Notes under the pieces: generated by a model
What the model saw: the letters and a program-made list of their open reading frames with translations, nothing else
What the model was told of the DNA's origin: nothing
Databases searched by the model: none
Translations under genes and position numbers: made by a program
Origin: Bacillus sp. CH30_1T
GTDB taxonomy: Bacteria > Bacillota > Bacilli > Bacillales > Bacillaceae_B
NCBI RefSeq assembly: GCF_008364765.1
Contig: NZ_VTUY01000002.1
Coordinates: 2,501-66,500, forward strand
Direction of reading: 5' to 3'
Length of the DNA stretch: 64,000 nucleotides
Part shown: piece after piece, positions 33,571 through 42,138 of the stretch
Layout of the letters: each line of letters opens with the position of its first letter
Position numbering within the stretch: the first letter of the stretch is position 1

Positions 33571-34821
33571 CTACTCTTCCAGTTCTTTATTTGCTTTATC
33601 CGCCAGCTCTTTTACTACTTTCTCCACACTTTCTTCACCGGCCCAGGCCTTCTTGAGGATATCCGTTTCATACTGCCAGATCGCCCCTGTGTTCTCCACA
33701 CTTGGAAGTGGATTCGAATACTCAGCTCCGTCGATATACGCTTGAAGGTTCAACTCCGGAACAGAATTCAACCAGGCATCCTGAGTACCGTTAAAGGCAG
33801 GTATGACCGTACCTGTTTCAGCAAACACTTCAGCTGCCTCTTTCGAACCAAGGTATTTCACGAACTCCCACGCGGCTTCTTCATGCTTGGTGTTGGCTGC
33901 GATGACATTGGACAATCCATGAATCGAAACAGCCCTCTGCTTTCCTTTTGGCAGAACCGCTACGTCCAAATCAGGATTCTTCTTATATTCCGGGACCATC
34001 CAGGGACCATCGAACATCATGGCGATCTTTCCGGATGAGAACAGATCCGATGCTGCCGTTTCATTCATCTGGGCTTGAGTCGGAGACATTCCCTCTTCTA
34101 TGAAACTAATATTGTATTTCAATGCCTCGATCGCTTCAGGCTGATCAAATCCTACCGATTTTCCATCCTCTGAAATCACGTGTCCTCCGTTCTGCCAAAT
34201 CAAATCGTAGTAACCACCTTGATTCCCCATCACTGCAGCAAATCCCCATACTCCTCTATCCTTGTTCGTCAGTTTCTTTGCCGCTTCCTTTAACATATCC
34301 CAATCCCATGTATCATCAGGATAAGAGACACCGGCCTCATCGAAAATTTTCTTGTTATACCATAACCCCGTCGTATCATAATCCTTAGGTATTCCATACA
34401 CCTCATCATTTACCGTATACAGATCAATGAGCGACTCAGGATAATTATCCAGGCTGTAATTATCTTCCGCGGCGAGGTCACTCAGTGGCAGAAGGACCTT
34501 CCCTTCCGCATATTGAACAATATGAGGACCATTCATCCATAACACATCAGGCAATGCCCCTCCTGTTGCGGCAGTTTCAAGCTTCTGAAAATACTGCCCG
34601 TATGGGATCAGTTCCGTCTTCACCTTAATGTCCGGATGTTCCTCATTAAACTGTTTAATGATCTCTTCAATCGCAGGTACTTGCTTCTTGTCCCAGAACC
34701 CGTAACTGATCTCGACCTTTCCGTCCTTCGATTCCCCTGAAGAGCTGTCACTGCACCCTGCCAACAATCCAAACACCCCAAGTATTAACGATAGTAAAAC
34801 TATAAGACCCTTTCTCACCAT
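33571..34821 (-). CDS. Sugar ABC transporter solute-binding lipoprotein
   Basis: A 416-aa extracellular lipoprotein: signal peptide and lipobox LLAGC (Cys23), then a family 1 sugar-binding fold. The first strand reads VEISYGFWDKKQVPAIEEI, GALPDVLWMNGP follows at about 100, and SSGKIAMMFDGPWMV (about 265) is typical of disaccharide and amino-sugar binders. It is the first gene of the amino-sugar operon. Two operator copies with TATACT -10 boxes lie 56-151 bases upstream. GAGGGGG precedes the ATG. The downstream enzymes suggest GalNAc or a GalNAc-containing glycan fragment as ligand; this is inference. Confidence 0.92.
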   Translation of the reverse strand: MVRKGLIVLLSLILGVFGLLAGCSDSSSGESKDGKVEISYGFWDKKQVPAIEEIIKQFNEEHPDIKVKTELIPYGQYFQKLETAATGGALPDVLWMNGPHIVQYAEGKVLLPLSDLAAEDNYSLDNYPESLIDLYTVNDEVYGIPKDYDTTGLWYNKKIFDEAGVSYPDDTWDWDMLKEAAKKLTNKDRGVWGFAAVMGNQGGYYDLIWQNGGHVISEDGKSVGFDQPEAIEALKYNISFIEEGMSPTQAQMNETAASDLFSSGKIAMMFDGPWMVPEYKKNPDLDVAVLPKGKQRAVSIHGLSNVIAANTKHEEAAWEFVKYLGSKEAAEVFAETGTVIPAFNGTQDAWLNSVPELNLQAYIDGAEYSNPLPSVENTGAIWQYETDILKKAWAGEESVEKVVKELADKANKELEE

Positions 34822-34876
34822 GCTTCCCCCTCTTTCTTCAAGTGATATTCATATACAGCTATCTGCCTTACTTATT

Positions 34877-34905
34877 GTCATGATGTTATTACCAGTTAAA
34901 GTATA
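34877..34905 (-). promoter_or_regulatory. Operator copy 1 and proximal -10 box of the transporter operon
   Basis: The plus-strand site 34877-34899 ends TATTACCAGTTAA and shares the last 12 bases (ATTACCAGTTAA) with the copies at 34950 and 29579. On the minus strand TATACT (34905-34900) lies immediately upstream of it. Confidence 0.7.
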
Positions 34906-34949
34906 AGGCGTTGTTTGACCTGGTAAGAAACCGAGGATGCTCCGTCTTA

Positions 34950-35005
34950 GTAATGATGTCATTACCAGTTAAATAAAGTATATCACCTTCATTCCTGAAG
35001 ATGAA
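34950..35005 (-). promoter_or_regulatory. Operator copy 2 and distal promoter of the transporter operon
   Basis: The operator 34950-34972 reads GTAATGATGTCATTAC (a near-perfect palindrome with a 2-base centre) followed by CAGTTAA. On the minus strand a -35-like TTCATC (35005-35000) and TATACT (34982-34977) are 17 bases apart, and the start point would fall within the operator, the usual position for repression. Confidence 0.7.
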
Positions 35006-35291
35006 CTATTTATTTTAAATTTTCTAAAAATTATGTCGACATGATTCTACAAAATTCTTTTTCTTTAATATCCCAATTACACCAATAATATTTTCATCAA
35101 GTGACTACGAAAGACCGCTCAAAGACTTTCATTCACCACCTTTCTATGATTCAATCATCTAGAAGCTGTTTTCACTTAACCTATTGAAAACATAACCCCT
35201 ATGTACGTTGAATAATATCCTATCATTCTACTATTCATAGCCTCGCTTACTTATCTATTGATTCATTGCACACCATGAAGGAGGTCAGGAA
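35006..35291. other. Intergenic region between the divergent amino-sugar and pga operons
   Basis: AT-rich. No gene and no recognised riboswitch; I checked for a second cyclic-di-GMP aptamer in front of pgaC because this pathway is often c-di-GMP controlled, and saw none. Confidence 0.4.
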
Positions 35292-36527
35292 TTGTTCATT
35301 ACTATCATACATTCCGTTGGAAACTTTCTTTTCATTTATCCTTTGTTCATGAGCCTCGTTTGGATTATTTCGGGCCTACTCTTCTATATAAGACGTGAAA
35401 GAAAACCGATGGACATACAAGACAACCTGGAGGAGCTTCCTTTCGTCTCCATTCTTTTGCCTTGTTACAATGAAGACGCTCATATTGAGAAGACAATTAA
35501 GGAATTAAATGATATCAACTATAAACATTATGAAATAATCGTGATCAATGATGGCAGCTCTGATCAAACACAAGACATTTTATCCGTGTTGACCCGCTCA
35601 ATTGATCGGCTAAAAGTAATCAACATTCTAGAGAACAAAGGAAAAGCAAATGCCTTATACTTTGGAACCATCGCCTCGAAAGGTGAAATTGTAGTGACGA
35701 TGGACAGTGATGCCATGTTGGATAAAAATGCGTTACTCTATATGGTCCCTCATTTCACAACTCCCAGAAATAGTGAACGTGTGGGAGCAGTAACCGGGAA
35801 TCCTCGTGTTCGTAACAGGAATTCCTTATTGGGAAAGATACAGGTGGTAGAGTACTCTTCCATTATCGGATTAATTAAACGATCCCAAAGGATTTTAGGC
35901 AAGATGATGACCGTTTCTGGGGTTTTCGTTGCCTTTCGGAAAAAAGCCCTTCTTGACGTCGATTTCTGGGACAAGGATTTAATAACGGATGATATTGGCA
36001 TCACCTGGAAACTTCAGCAACGATTCTGGGATGTACGGTACGAACCAAGAGCATTGTGCTGGATGCTGGTCCCGGAAACACTAAAAGGGTTATTAAATCA
36101 GAGGATCAGATGGGCCCAAGGTGGAATGGAAGTGCTCATAAGGCATAGATCCATCTTTAAGGATTTCAGACAAAGAAGATTATATCCCGTTTATATCGAA
36201 CAGATTCTCAGCATTCTGTGGTCTATATCTTGGATGTTCTATCTTATTTATCTATTATTCTTTGGATTTTCTCCTTCTATGTTGCTATACGGTGCCTATA
36301 TTGCCTTCATCTCTTTAATTCAATTAATGGTTGCTTTATTCATTGATAGACAATACGAAGAGAAGCTTCTCCAATACGTATGGTGGGCAGGATGGTATCC
36401 AATGGTTTACTGGATGGTAAGTATATTCGCACTGGTTCCAGCCATCCCGAAAGCCTTTAGAATACTAACATCAAATAAAACGGAGTATGCCATTTGGGAA
36501 AGTCCGGATAGAGGGAAACAGACATGA
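35292..36527 (+). CDS. pgaC: Poly-beta-1,6-N-acetyl-D-glucosamine synthase (PgaC/IcaA type)
   Basis: A 411-aa membrane GT2 glycosyltransferase that polymerises UDP-GlcNAc into PNAG and exports it. There is one N-terminal membrane segment (about 10-32). The catalytic domain has VSILLPCYNED (about 52), VINDGSSDQT (about 84), VTMDSDAML (DxD, about 137), ITDDIGITWK (catalytic Asp, about 230) and NQRIRWAQGG (Q-x-x-RW, about 268). About three C-terminal membrane segments follow. The start is TTG 35292 with AAGGAGGT six bases upstream. It overlaps pgaD by ATGA. No deacetylase (pgaB/icaB) or icaC gene accompanies it in the window. Confidence 0.9.
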   Translation: MFITIIHSVGNFLFIYPLFMSLVWIISGLLFYIRRERKPMDIQDNLEELPFVSILLPCYNEDAHIEKTIKELNDINYKHYEIIVINDGSSDQTQDILSVLTRSIDRLKVINILENKGKANALYFGTIASKGEIVVTMDSDAMLDKNALLYMVPHFTTPRNSERVGAVTGNPRVRNRNSLLGKIQVVEYSSIIGLIKRSQRILGKMMTVSGVFVAFRKKALLDVDFWDKDLITDDIGITWKLQQRFWDVRYEPRALCWMLVPETLKGLLNQRIRWAQGGMEVLIRHRSIFKDFRQRRLYPVYIEQILSILWSISWMFYLIYLLFFGFSPSMLLYGAYIAFISLIQLMVALFIDRQYEEKLLQYVWWAGWYPMVYWMVSIFALVPAIPKAFRILTSNKTEYAIWESPDRGKQT

Positions 36528-36880
36528 AGATCGAAAGAACACAGAAGAAAAAGCGTCTGATTACCCATGTCATCAGTGGATTGATGTGGTTAGTCATCAT
36601 ACTATTAAACGGAGTCCTTTTCACTCCAGCCTTTAACTTTATCACATCATTTAATCATATTGCCTTTTTACAATTTGTCCTCCCATTGACCGTCGTGTTT
36701 ATCATCGTCATTGCGACCCTATCATACGGTTGGAGCTTCTATAATAAGAAGCGTTTCGGCAAGCTAAACAGGCGTACAATGCCTGATGAAGTAACACTTG
36801 AGGACCTTGAAGAAGCAATCCCCGAAAGGAATGAAACCCTTATGGAACTTCAATCACAGAAATGGACGAATATAGGGTGA
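36524..36880 (+). CDS. pgaD: PgaD-like accessory membrane protein
   Basis: A 118-aa protein with two membrane segments (about 15-35 and 48-72) followed by SYGWSFYNKKRFGKLNRRT, which resembles the end of the second helix and cytoplasmic part of PgaD. In E. coli, PgaD and PgaC form the c-di-GMP-dependent synthase complex. Coupling to pgaC by a 4-base overlap supports the assignment; sequence identity to PgaD is weak in this family. Confidence 0.75.
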   Translation: MKIERTQKKKRLITHVISGLMWLVIILLNGVLFTPAFNFITSFNHIAFLQFVLPLTVVFIIVIATLSYGWSFYNKKRFGKLNRRTMPDEVTLEDLEEAIPERNETLMELQSQKWTNIG

Positions 36881-36886
36881 ATATAA

Positions 36887-36912
36887 GGGATACACGTAGA
36901 ACCGTGTGTCCC
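36887..36912 (+). terminator. Hairpin after pgaD
   Basis: GGGATACACG and CGTGTGTCCC pair (one G-T pair) around a 6-base loop, 7 bases after the pgaD stop. The T-run is poor. Confidence 0.5.
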
Positions 36913-37015
36913 CTCAATATAGTATGAGGCATTTCTATATACACAGGATGCCTGCCCACCCTTCCCTTCCATCTGTTAAAATAGTAAAAGATGACTTGTT
37001 CGGAGGGATGAGGAA

Positions 37016-37912
37016 TTGGATTACTCAGTGATAGGAAAGAAGATAAAAGAATTAAGAAAAGCGGTCGGATTGACCCAGGGGGATTTAGCTGAAGGAATCT
37101 GCACCCAAGCGCTGATCAGCCGGATCGAGAAAGGGGATATTTACCCAAGTGCCACGGCATTATACCAAATCTCCTTGAAGCTGGGAGTGGATGTGAACTA
37201 CTTCTTTGAAATCGGGACGACCCCCCGTATTGATTATGTCCGAGAGGTTGAAAGACAATTAAAAACTCTGAGGTTTAAACGTAAATTTACAGAAATGATC
37301 GAAATGGTAAGGACGGAAGAAAAAAATCCATTTTTCTACAAGGATAACGAAAAACTGCAACTACTCAACTGGCATAAAGCCATCTATCTATTCGAGGTCG
37401 AAGAAGACCACGCATCCGCCTTTTCCGTATTGCACCAAGCGTATGAGCTGACAGCCCATCCAAAAAAAGCACCCTCTGAAAGAGAATTGGAAATCCTGAT
37501 GACTTTTGGAACATGGGAGAAATTACTACACAACAATGATAAGGCGCTCGATTATTATCATAAAGTCGAAGATATCCTCAAGCAAATGGAACACTTGAAT
37601 GATCAATCCATCAATACACGATTATTATATAATATTGCCCGCGTCCTGACCCAAATAGAAAACTATGAAGAGTCTATTGCTTATTGTCATAAAGGCATCA
37701 ATTGGTGTTTGGAGGAAGAGCATTTATGGGGGCTGGGTGAGCTTCACTATCATATAGGCTATAATTACGAAAAAATCGGGGATTTTGAAAAGGCACTTCC
37801 TTATGTGGACAAAGCCATTCAATTGTTTATTTTGAGGAATGATGACACTCATCTCGAGTTTCTTGAGCGGAGGAAACGAGAGATTGTGAGCAAGATAAAA
37901 GGCGGGGATTGA
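37016..37912 (+). CDS. XRE-type regulator with TPR repeats (RRNPP-like)
   Basis: A 298-aa cytosolic regulator. The N-terminal helix-turn-helix (about 5-60) reads IGKKIKELRKAVGLTQGDLA and ALISRIEKGDIYPSATAL. The rest is a helical array with TPR signatures such as DKALDYYHKVEDILKQ, YEESIAYCHKGINWCLEE and GDFEKALPYVDKAIQLF. This is the architecture of PlcR/NprR/Rgg-type regulators that bind signal peptides. No pre-peptide gene is visible next to it, so it may be an orphan receptor or respond to something else. The start is TTG 37016 with GGAGGG eight bases upstream. Confidence 0.85.
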   Translation: MDYSVIGKKIKELRKAVGLTQGDLAEGICTQALISRIEKGDIYPSATALYQISLKLGVDVNYFFEIGTTPRIDYVREVERQLKTLRFKRKFTEMIEMVRTEEKNPFFYKDNEKLQLLNWHKAIYLFEVEEDHASAFSVLHQAYELTAHPKKAPSERELEILMTFGTWEKLLHNNDKALDYYHKVEDILKQMEHLNDQSINTRLLYNIARVLTQIENYEESIAYCHKGINWCLEEEHLWGLGELHYHIGYNYEKIGDFEKALPYVDKAIQLFILRNDDTHLEFLERRKREIVSKIKGGD

Positions 37913-37913
37913 A

Positions 37914-37944
37914 AGGGAAGCAGTCTATCCTAGCTGGTGCTTCC
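37914..37944 (+). terminator. Terminator of the XRE-TPR regulator gene
   Basis: GGGAAGCA and TGCTTCCC pair around a 15-base loop right after the stop codon and are followed by TTCCCTTCCC rather than a pure T-run. Confidence 0.55.
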
Positions 37945-38104
37945 CTTCCCTGAGACACATTCTCTTCAAGGCCTTATGTTGAATTGAACTATTATTCCCC
38001 TGACCATCTATTATATTAAACATTTGTTTAGCTTTTTAAAAACCATGGTTCCTACGTTCAATTCGTTTTATCAAACGTTCGTTTAAAAAGCACGTTTATC
38101 TCAT

Positions 38105-39664
38105 CTACTCTGCCAGTACCCCTGCTGCTTTCACTCTAATTCTTGTCGCATTCCCTGGTAAGTAAGCAAGGGGGACATCTTCTAGATCGACAACCTCAAC
38201 ATCGTTAGAATCTGCTCCTGCACTCACCGCTTCTTTGATAGCCATATTCTTTGCCAATTCCAAGGTTTGTTCTCTTCCTAATTCATCTAATGCAAAAACG
38301 CGTTCAATTTGTCCACTTACTTGAGAAATAGCAGAACCGATTGCATTTGCCACACCGTAATGATTTGGTCGATGGACAGTCGAAGCACCCTTTAATTGTT
38401 CTGGAAGTAATACACTTCCTCCTCCAACTAATATTACAGGAATAGGATCTGCACTTGTTTTCATTCGGTCGATGGCTTCTTCCACTTTTTCTACTATTTG
38501 ATTAAAAGCTTCTTCTATTATATTTTCATCCAGGTCTTTTAATTTACTGGAATCCCCAATATCGGCCATTCCTTTGGCTACTACAATATCTGTCGTGGTT
38601 AACGTATCCCCGCCAAAAACATATGCTTCTTGTTGGAGACGATATCCAACACTATCAGGCCCAAGTGATACGTTTCCATCTTCTTGCACCCTCACGATTG
38701 TTCCTCCACCAATGCCTACAGAAGTAATATCCGGCATTCTAAAGTTTGTCCGTACCCCTCCGATATCTACAGCTAACGATGATTGTCTGGGAAAAGAATT
38801 AACAAGTACCCCGATATCCGTAGTGGTCCCCCCAACATCTATAACAAGTGCCTCAGATTGATTGGTTAAATAAGAAGCGCCTCGAATACTATTAGTTGGT
38901 CCGCAAGCAATCGTTAAAATAGGATATTTCACCGTATATTCAACTGACATAAGTGTTCCATCATTTTGGCCAAAGAAAACCTTTGCATGGACTCCTTCTT
39001 CTTTCAAAGCATTAACAAATCCATTGGCTGTGCTACGCGCAACATTCACCACGGCTGCATTTAGGATCGTAGCATTTTCACGTTCAAGTAATCCGACATT
39101 GCCGATTTCACTTGATAAAGAAATGGCGACCTCATCTCCAAGCACTTCTCTAAAAATCTGTTGAGCTTCATGCTCATGATTTGTTGAAACTGGAGAAAAA
39201 ACAGAAGTGATCGCAATTGAATCAACATTACCCTTAAGTTCATTAGCAATCTCCAATAAATGTCCCCTATCTAATTCGGTAATTTCCCGACCATCATACT
39301 CATTACCACCTCGGACAATGTAAACATATTTTCCAAGGATCACCCTTAAATCCTCTGGTACACCGACAAGTGGTTTTATTCCTAAAGTAGCCGGGGCACC
39401 AATCCGGATCACCGCCACTTTATTCAACCTTTTACGTTCTACAATTGCGTTTGTACAATGAGTAGTGCCTAACATCGCATACTTAATTTGTTCTTTAGGC
39501 ACATTGGCCATAGCAATAATCTTTTTAATAGCATTATAAATACCGGTACTGACATCTTCAGTTGTCGGTTCTTTGGTTTCTGATACAACCTGATAACGCT
39601 CGTCTAATATTACAGCATCTGTATGTGTTCCCCCGACATCTATTCCAATGCGATAGTTAACCAA
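38105..39664 (-). CDS. Hydantoinase/oxoprolinase A-like protein
   Basis: A 519-aa protein of the HyuA/oxoprolinase superfamily, short form. Both halves of the ASKHA ATPase core are visible: YRIGIDVGGTHTDAVILDE (4-22), LGTTHCTNAIVER (about 85), and a second phosphate loop ALVIDVGGTTTDIGVLV (about 268). VGIGGGTIVRVQEDG follows at about 315 and ILVGGGSVLLPEQLKG at about 400. Family members cleave cyclic amides such as hydantoins or 5-oxoproline with ATP. The B subunit is absent; the neighbouring DUF917 protein may be the functional partner. The start is TTG with GGGGGAG inside the end of the DUF917 gene (8-base overlap). Confidence 0.87.
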   Translation of the reverse strand: MVNYRIGIDVGGTHTDAVILDERYQVVSETKEPTTEDVSTGIYNAIKKIIAMANVPKEQIKYAMLGTTHCTNAIVERKRLNKVAVIRIGAPATLGIKPLVGVPEDLRVILGKYVYIVRGGNEYDGREITELDRGHLLEIANELKGNVDSIAITSVFSPVSTNHEHEAQQIFREVLGDEVAISLSSEIGNVGLLERENATILNAAVVNVARSTANGFVNALKEEGVHAKVFFGQNDGTLMSVEYTVKYPILTIACGPTNSIRGASYLTNQSEALVIDVGGTTTDIGVLVNSFPRQSSLAVDIGGVRTNFRMPDITSVGIGGGTIVRVQEDGNVSLGPDSVGYRLQQEAYVFGGDTLTTTDIVVAKGMADIGDSSKLKDLDENIIEEAFNQIVEKVEEAIDRMKTSADPIPVILVGGGSVLLPEQLKGASTVHRPNHYGVANAIGSAISQVSGQIERVFALDELGREQTLELAKNMAIKEAVSAGADSNDVEVVDLEDVPLAYLPGNATRIRVKAAGVLAE

Positions 39665-40757
39665 TTATTTTCTCCCCCTCTGCAACTAATTCTTCCACAG
39701 GTGTATAGTTCACGTTGTACCCGAAGTAGCCGGGACCTACATTAGAAATACCTTTTTCTGTTCGCCATTTTGGATCACATGGCATACCAATGACAATACA
39801 ACGTGCGCCATACCTTAATCCTTCAGTTGTGATCGGCATCCCTGTCTCTGCATCAAGCACGGCTATTAAGTCAGGGGTGACACATAATAATCGATCCTTT
39901 GTCCTTGCGATTAAATGCTCATTTTGAAAATTCAACTCAAGTTCTTCGTTTTTATTATCATGTATCCCCTCCATAATGGCTGTTCCTCTAGCAAAGCCTG
40001 TTTCCGTTTTACGATTGATATCTTTTACTTTCCCACTAAAAAGCCGATAGCCATTTGTTATTTTCAACACCGCATCGATGGGGTCATAGTTTCTTTCTTT
40101 CGCTTCACGAATGCTGCGTCCAATTTCTTCTTCGAGGCTTAAGGTATTTCGAATGGCTGAACGTTTCATTTCTTTCCCCTTCATTGGGTATATAGCCAAC
40201 ATGACTGATCCACCCATTTCTATGGTGGCACCACGAGCCAACCGTTCAGCCCAAACGCTATTGATTGTGTTTAAGACCATTCCATTCCCTTTTTCATCTG
40301 ATAACACCATTGGCGTTGCATCTAATCCATCTAAGTAAAAGGTCACCATTTGCAATTCTGGAAATGCTCGCCCCATACCATCCCCATCTACAACAGGGAG
40401 ACCCTGACGAGCCGCTAAAGCAAATGGCAGTAGAGAATTCACTCCTCCAGCTTCTATCGGCATGGTGGCATATATGTCTTTTCCCATATATTCCTGCAAG
40501 GTTTCAAATGCTGTAACAGCTTCTTCCCCACTGGGAACTTTTTCTATCATTACTGTAGGAGCTCCCATCATTGCCGATGGTACAATTATTGCTTCGTCAG
40601 GCACTTCTTCAGGATCAAGTAATGTAATAGGTCCATATTCTTCTATTGCCTGCAGAGCCATTAATTTCCCAATGTAAGGGTCTCCTCCACCCCCGGTTCC
40701 CAATAATGCCGCACCAACCGCGATATCTTCTATCTCTTGCTTTCCTAATAATCTCAT
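39657..40757 (-). CDS. DUF917 family protein
   Basis: A 366-aa cytosolic protein with the DUF917 layout: an N-terminal AAALLGTGGGGDPYIGKLMA segment (about 14-33), a middle PIEAGGVNSLLPFALAAR (about 100) with GDGMGRAFPELQM, and a C-terminal part with CVTPDLIAVLDAETGMPITT (about 292). The family is regularly found beside HyuA-like proteins and nucleobase permeases and is thought to act with them on cyclic amides; its reaction is unsettled. It overlaps the permease gene by ATGA and the HyuA gene by 8 bases, so translation of all three is coupled. Confidence 0.87.
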   Translation of the reverse strand: MRLLGKQEIEDIAVGAALLGTGGGGDPYIGKLMALQAIEEYGPITLLDPEEVPDEAIIVPSAMMGAPTVMIEKVPSGEEAVTAFETLQEYMGKDIYATMPIEAGGVNSLLPFALAARQGLPVVDGDGMGRAFPELQMVTFYLDGLDATPMVLSDEKGNGMVLNTINSVWAERLARGATIEMGGSVMLAIYPMKGKEMKRSAIRNTLSLEEEIGRSIREAKERNYDPIDAVLKITNGYRLFSGKVKDINRKTETGFARGTAIMEGIHDNKNEELELNFQNEHLIARTKDRLLCVTPDLIAVLDAETGMPITTEGLRYGARCIVIGMPCDPKWRTEKGISNVGPGYFGYNVNYTPVEELVAEGEKIIG

Positions 40758-42094
40758 GAGTTCTCCTCCAATTTCTTTTCCATACTTAAAGACTCAGAAG
40801 CTCTTACTTGTATCACTTTTGATACAACTCCTTGTAACAAGAGAGCTACTAGAAATGCGTCAAATCCCGAGGCACCCGTTATAACAAACAATCCAAATCC
40901 ATTAGGTGCCGGTGTAGTCATGAATGCAATAAGTGATGCTGCAATCCACACGCACACACTAGGTATATGAACGGCCTTCATCTTCTCTAAATTTTCAAAA
41001 CTATACTTGGATCCATTCATAAAATAATCTGCGACGTATATTCCTCCAATTGGCGGGATAAGGGCGCTTAAGAAGATTAGAAAAGGAATGAAGCTATCAT
41101 ATATGCCGCCTACTGCTAAGAGTGTCCCAATCGTTCCTGCAATGATCGTTAGAACAAATTTCGGAGTGTTTCTAAAAATAACCGAGAATCCTAATGCTGA
41201 AGAATACAAATTATTATCATTTGTCGTCCACTGAGCCAATATGAGGATTAATAAAGCACCGGTCCCCCATCCAAGACCTAACATTATGGCAATGATATCA
41301 ACTTGAGATGTAGCTTTGGCAATCACAGCAGCAGCTATGAGTATGACACTGAATCCAATAAAAAAACCTACAAATGAAGAAATCACAGCATCTTTTGGCG
41401 TTTTAGCGTATCTTGAAATATCCGGGCCAATGATAGCACCAACAGCAAGAGATCCGATTATGAGTGAAACCGAAACTCCGACTGTTAAAGGCTCCCCAAA
41501 CAAATTGTTTGTCAGTTGACTTTGACCAGGATCACTTACAACTTTCACAAGGGAAGCAATCATCAAAATGGATAATAATGGAACGGCTAGTAAACTTAAT
41601 TTTTCAATTGCTTTAAAACCGATCACGGCTGTTGTTGTCATCAATATCCCACCAATTACAACGAGCAGCTGCTTATTCAATTCAACCCCAAATGCGTCAC
41701 TAATGATTTGCACCATACTCCCGCCGAATAAATCCAATTGAACTCCGAACCATCCAAATAGAGCGATTGCAATCACAATGGATACAGCATATGAACCATA
41801 TCTGCCGAGTGCAAATGTAGAAACCAATGCCGTTGATAAATTGGTTTTAGCACCTACCAAGCTGCATAATGCACTTAGACACGCTAATAGAAATGTACCG
41901 ATAAACGTTGCAATAATAGCTTGTGGCATAGTCAGCCCACCCGCAATGGTTCCACCCAATATAATGGCAGAGAGTGCAATGACTGCTCCCATCCAAACAA
42001 TAGATAACCTGAACCATCCTTTTCTCCTCTCTTGAGGAACCGGCTCACGTTCATAATCGTTTATCAACTTCTCACTATCAGAAACTTTGGACAT
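40754..42094 (-). CDS. NCS1-family permease (CodB-like)
   Basis: A 446-aa protein with about 12 membrane segments. Features of cytosine permease-like NCS1 carriers: SIVWMGAVIALSAIILGGTI (about 30-50), FGWFGVQLDLFGGS (about 112) and GPDISRYAKTPKDA (about 222). Likely substrate: a nucleobase, hydantoin or other cyclic amide that the two downstream proteins process. GGGAGG precedes the ATG. It lies 44 bases after tetR in one operon. Confidence 0.9.
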   Translation of the reverse strand: MSKVSDSEKLINDYEREPVPQERRKGWFRLSIVWMGAVIALSAIILGGTIAGGLTMPQAIIATFIGTFLLACLSALCSLVGAKTNLSTALVSTFALGRYGSYAVSIVIAIALFGWFGVQLDLFGGSMVQIISDAFGVELNKQLLVVIGGILMTTTAVIGFKAIEKLSLLAVPLLSILMIASLVKVVSDPGQSQLTNNLFGEPLTVGVSVSLIIGSLAVGAIIGPDISRYAKTPKDAVISSFVGFFIGFSVILIAAAVIAKATSQVDIIAIMLGLGWGTGALLILILAQWTTNDNNLYSSALGFSVIFRNTPKFVLTIIAGTIGTLLAVGGIYDSFIPFLIFLSALIPPIGGIYVADYFMNGSKYSFENLEKMKAVHIPSVCVWIAASLIAFMTTPAPNGFGLFVITGASGFDAFLVALLLQGVVSKVIQVRASESLSMEKKLEENS

Positions 42095-42138
42095 TATTTT
42101 TCCTCCCTTGTGTATTCAGGTGGCGGGCATAAGAAAAT

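Noticed and set aside
35006..35291. Second c-di-GMP riboswitch in front of pgaC
   Set aside because: None of the GEMM blocks (GGCAAA, GAAA loop, GACGCAAA) are present in the right order.
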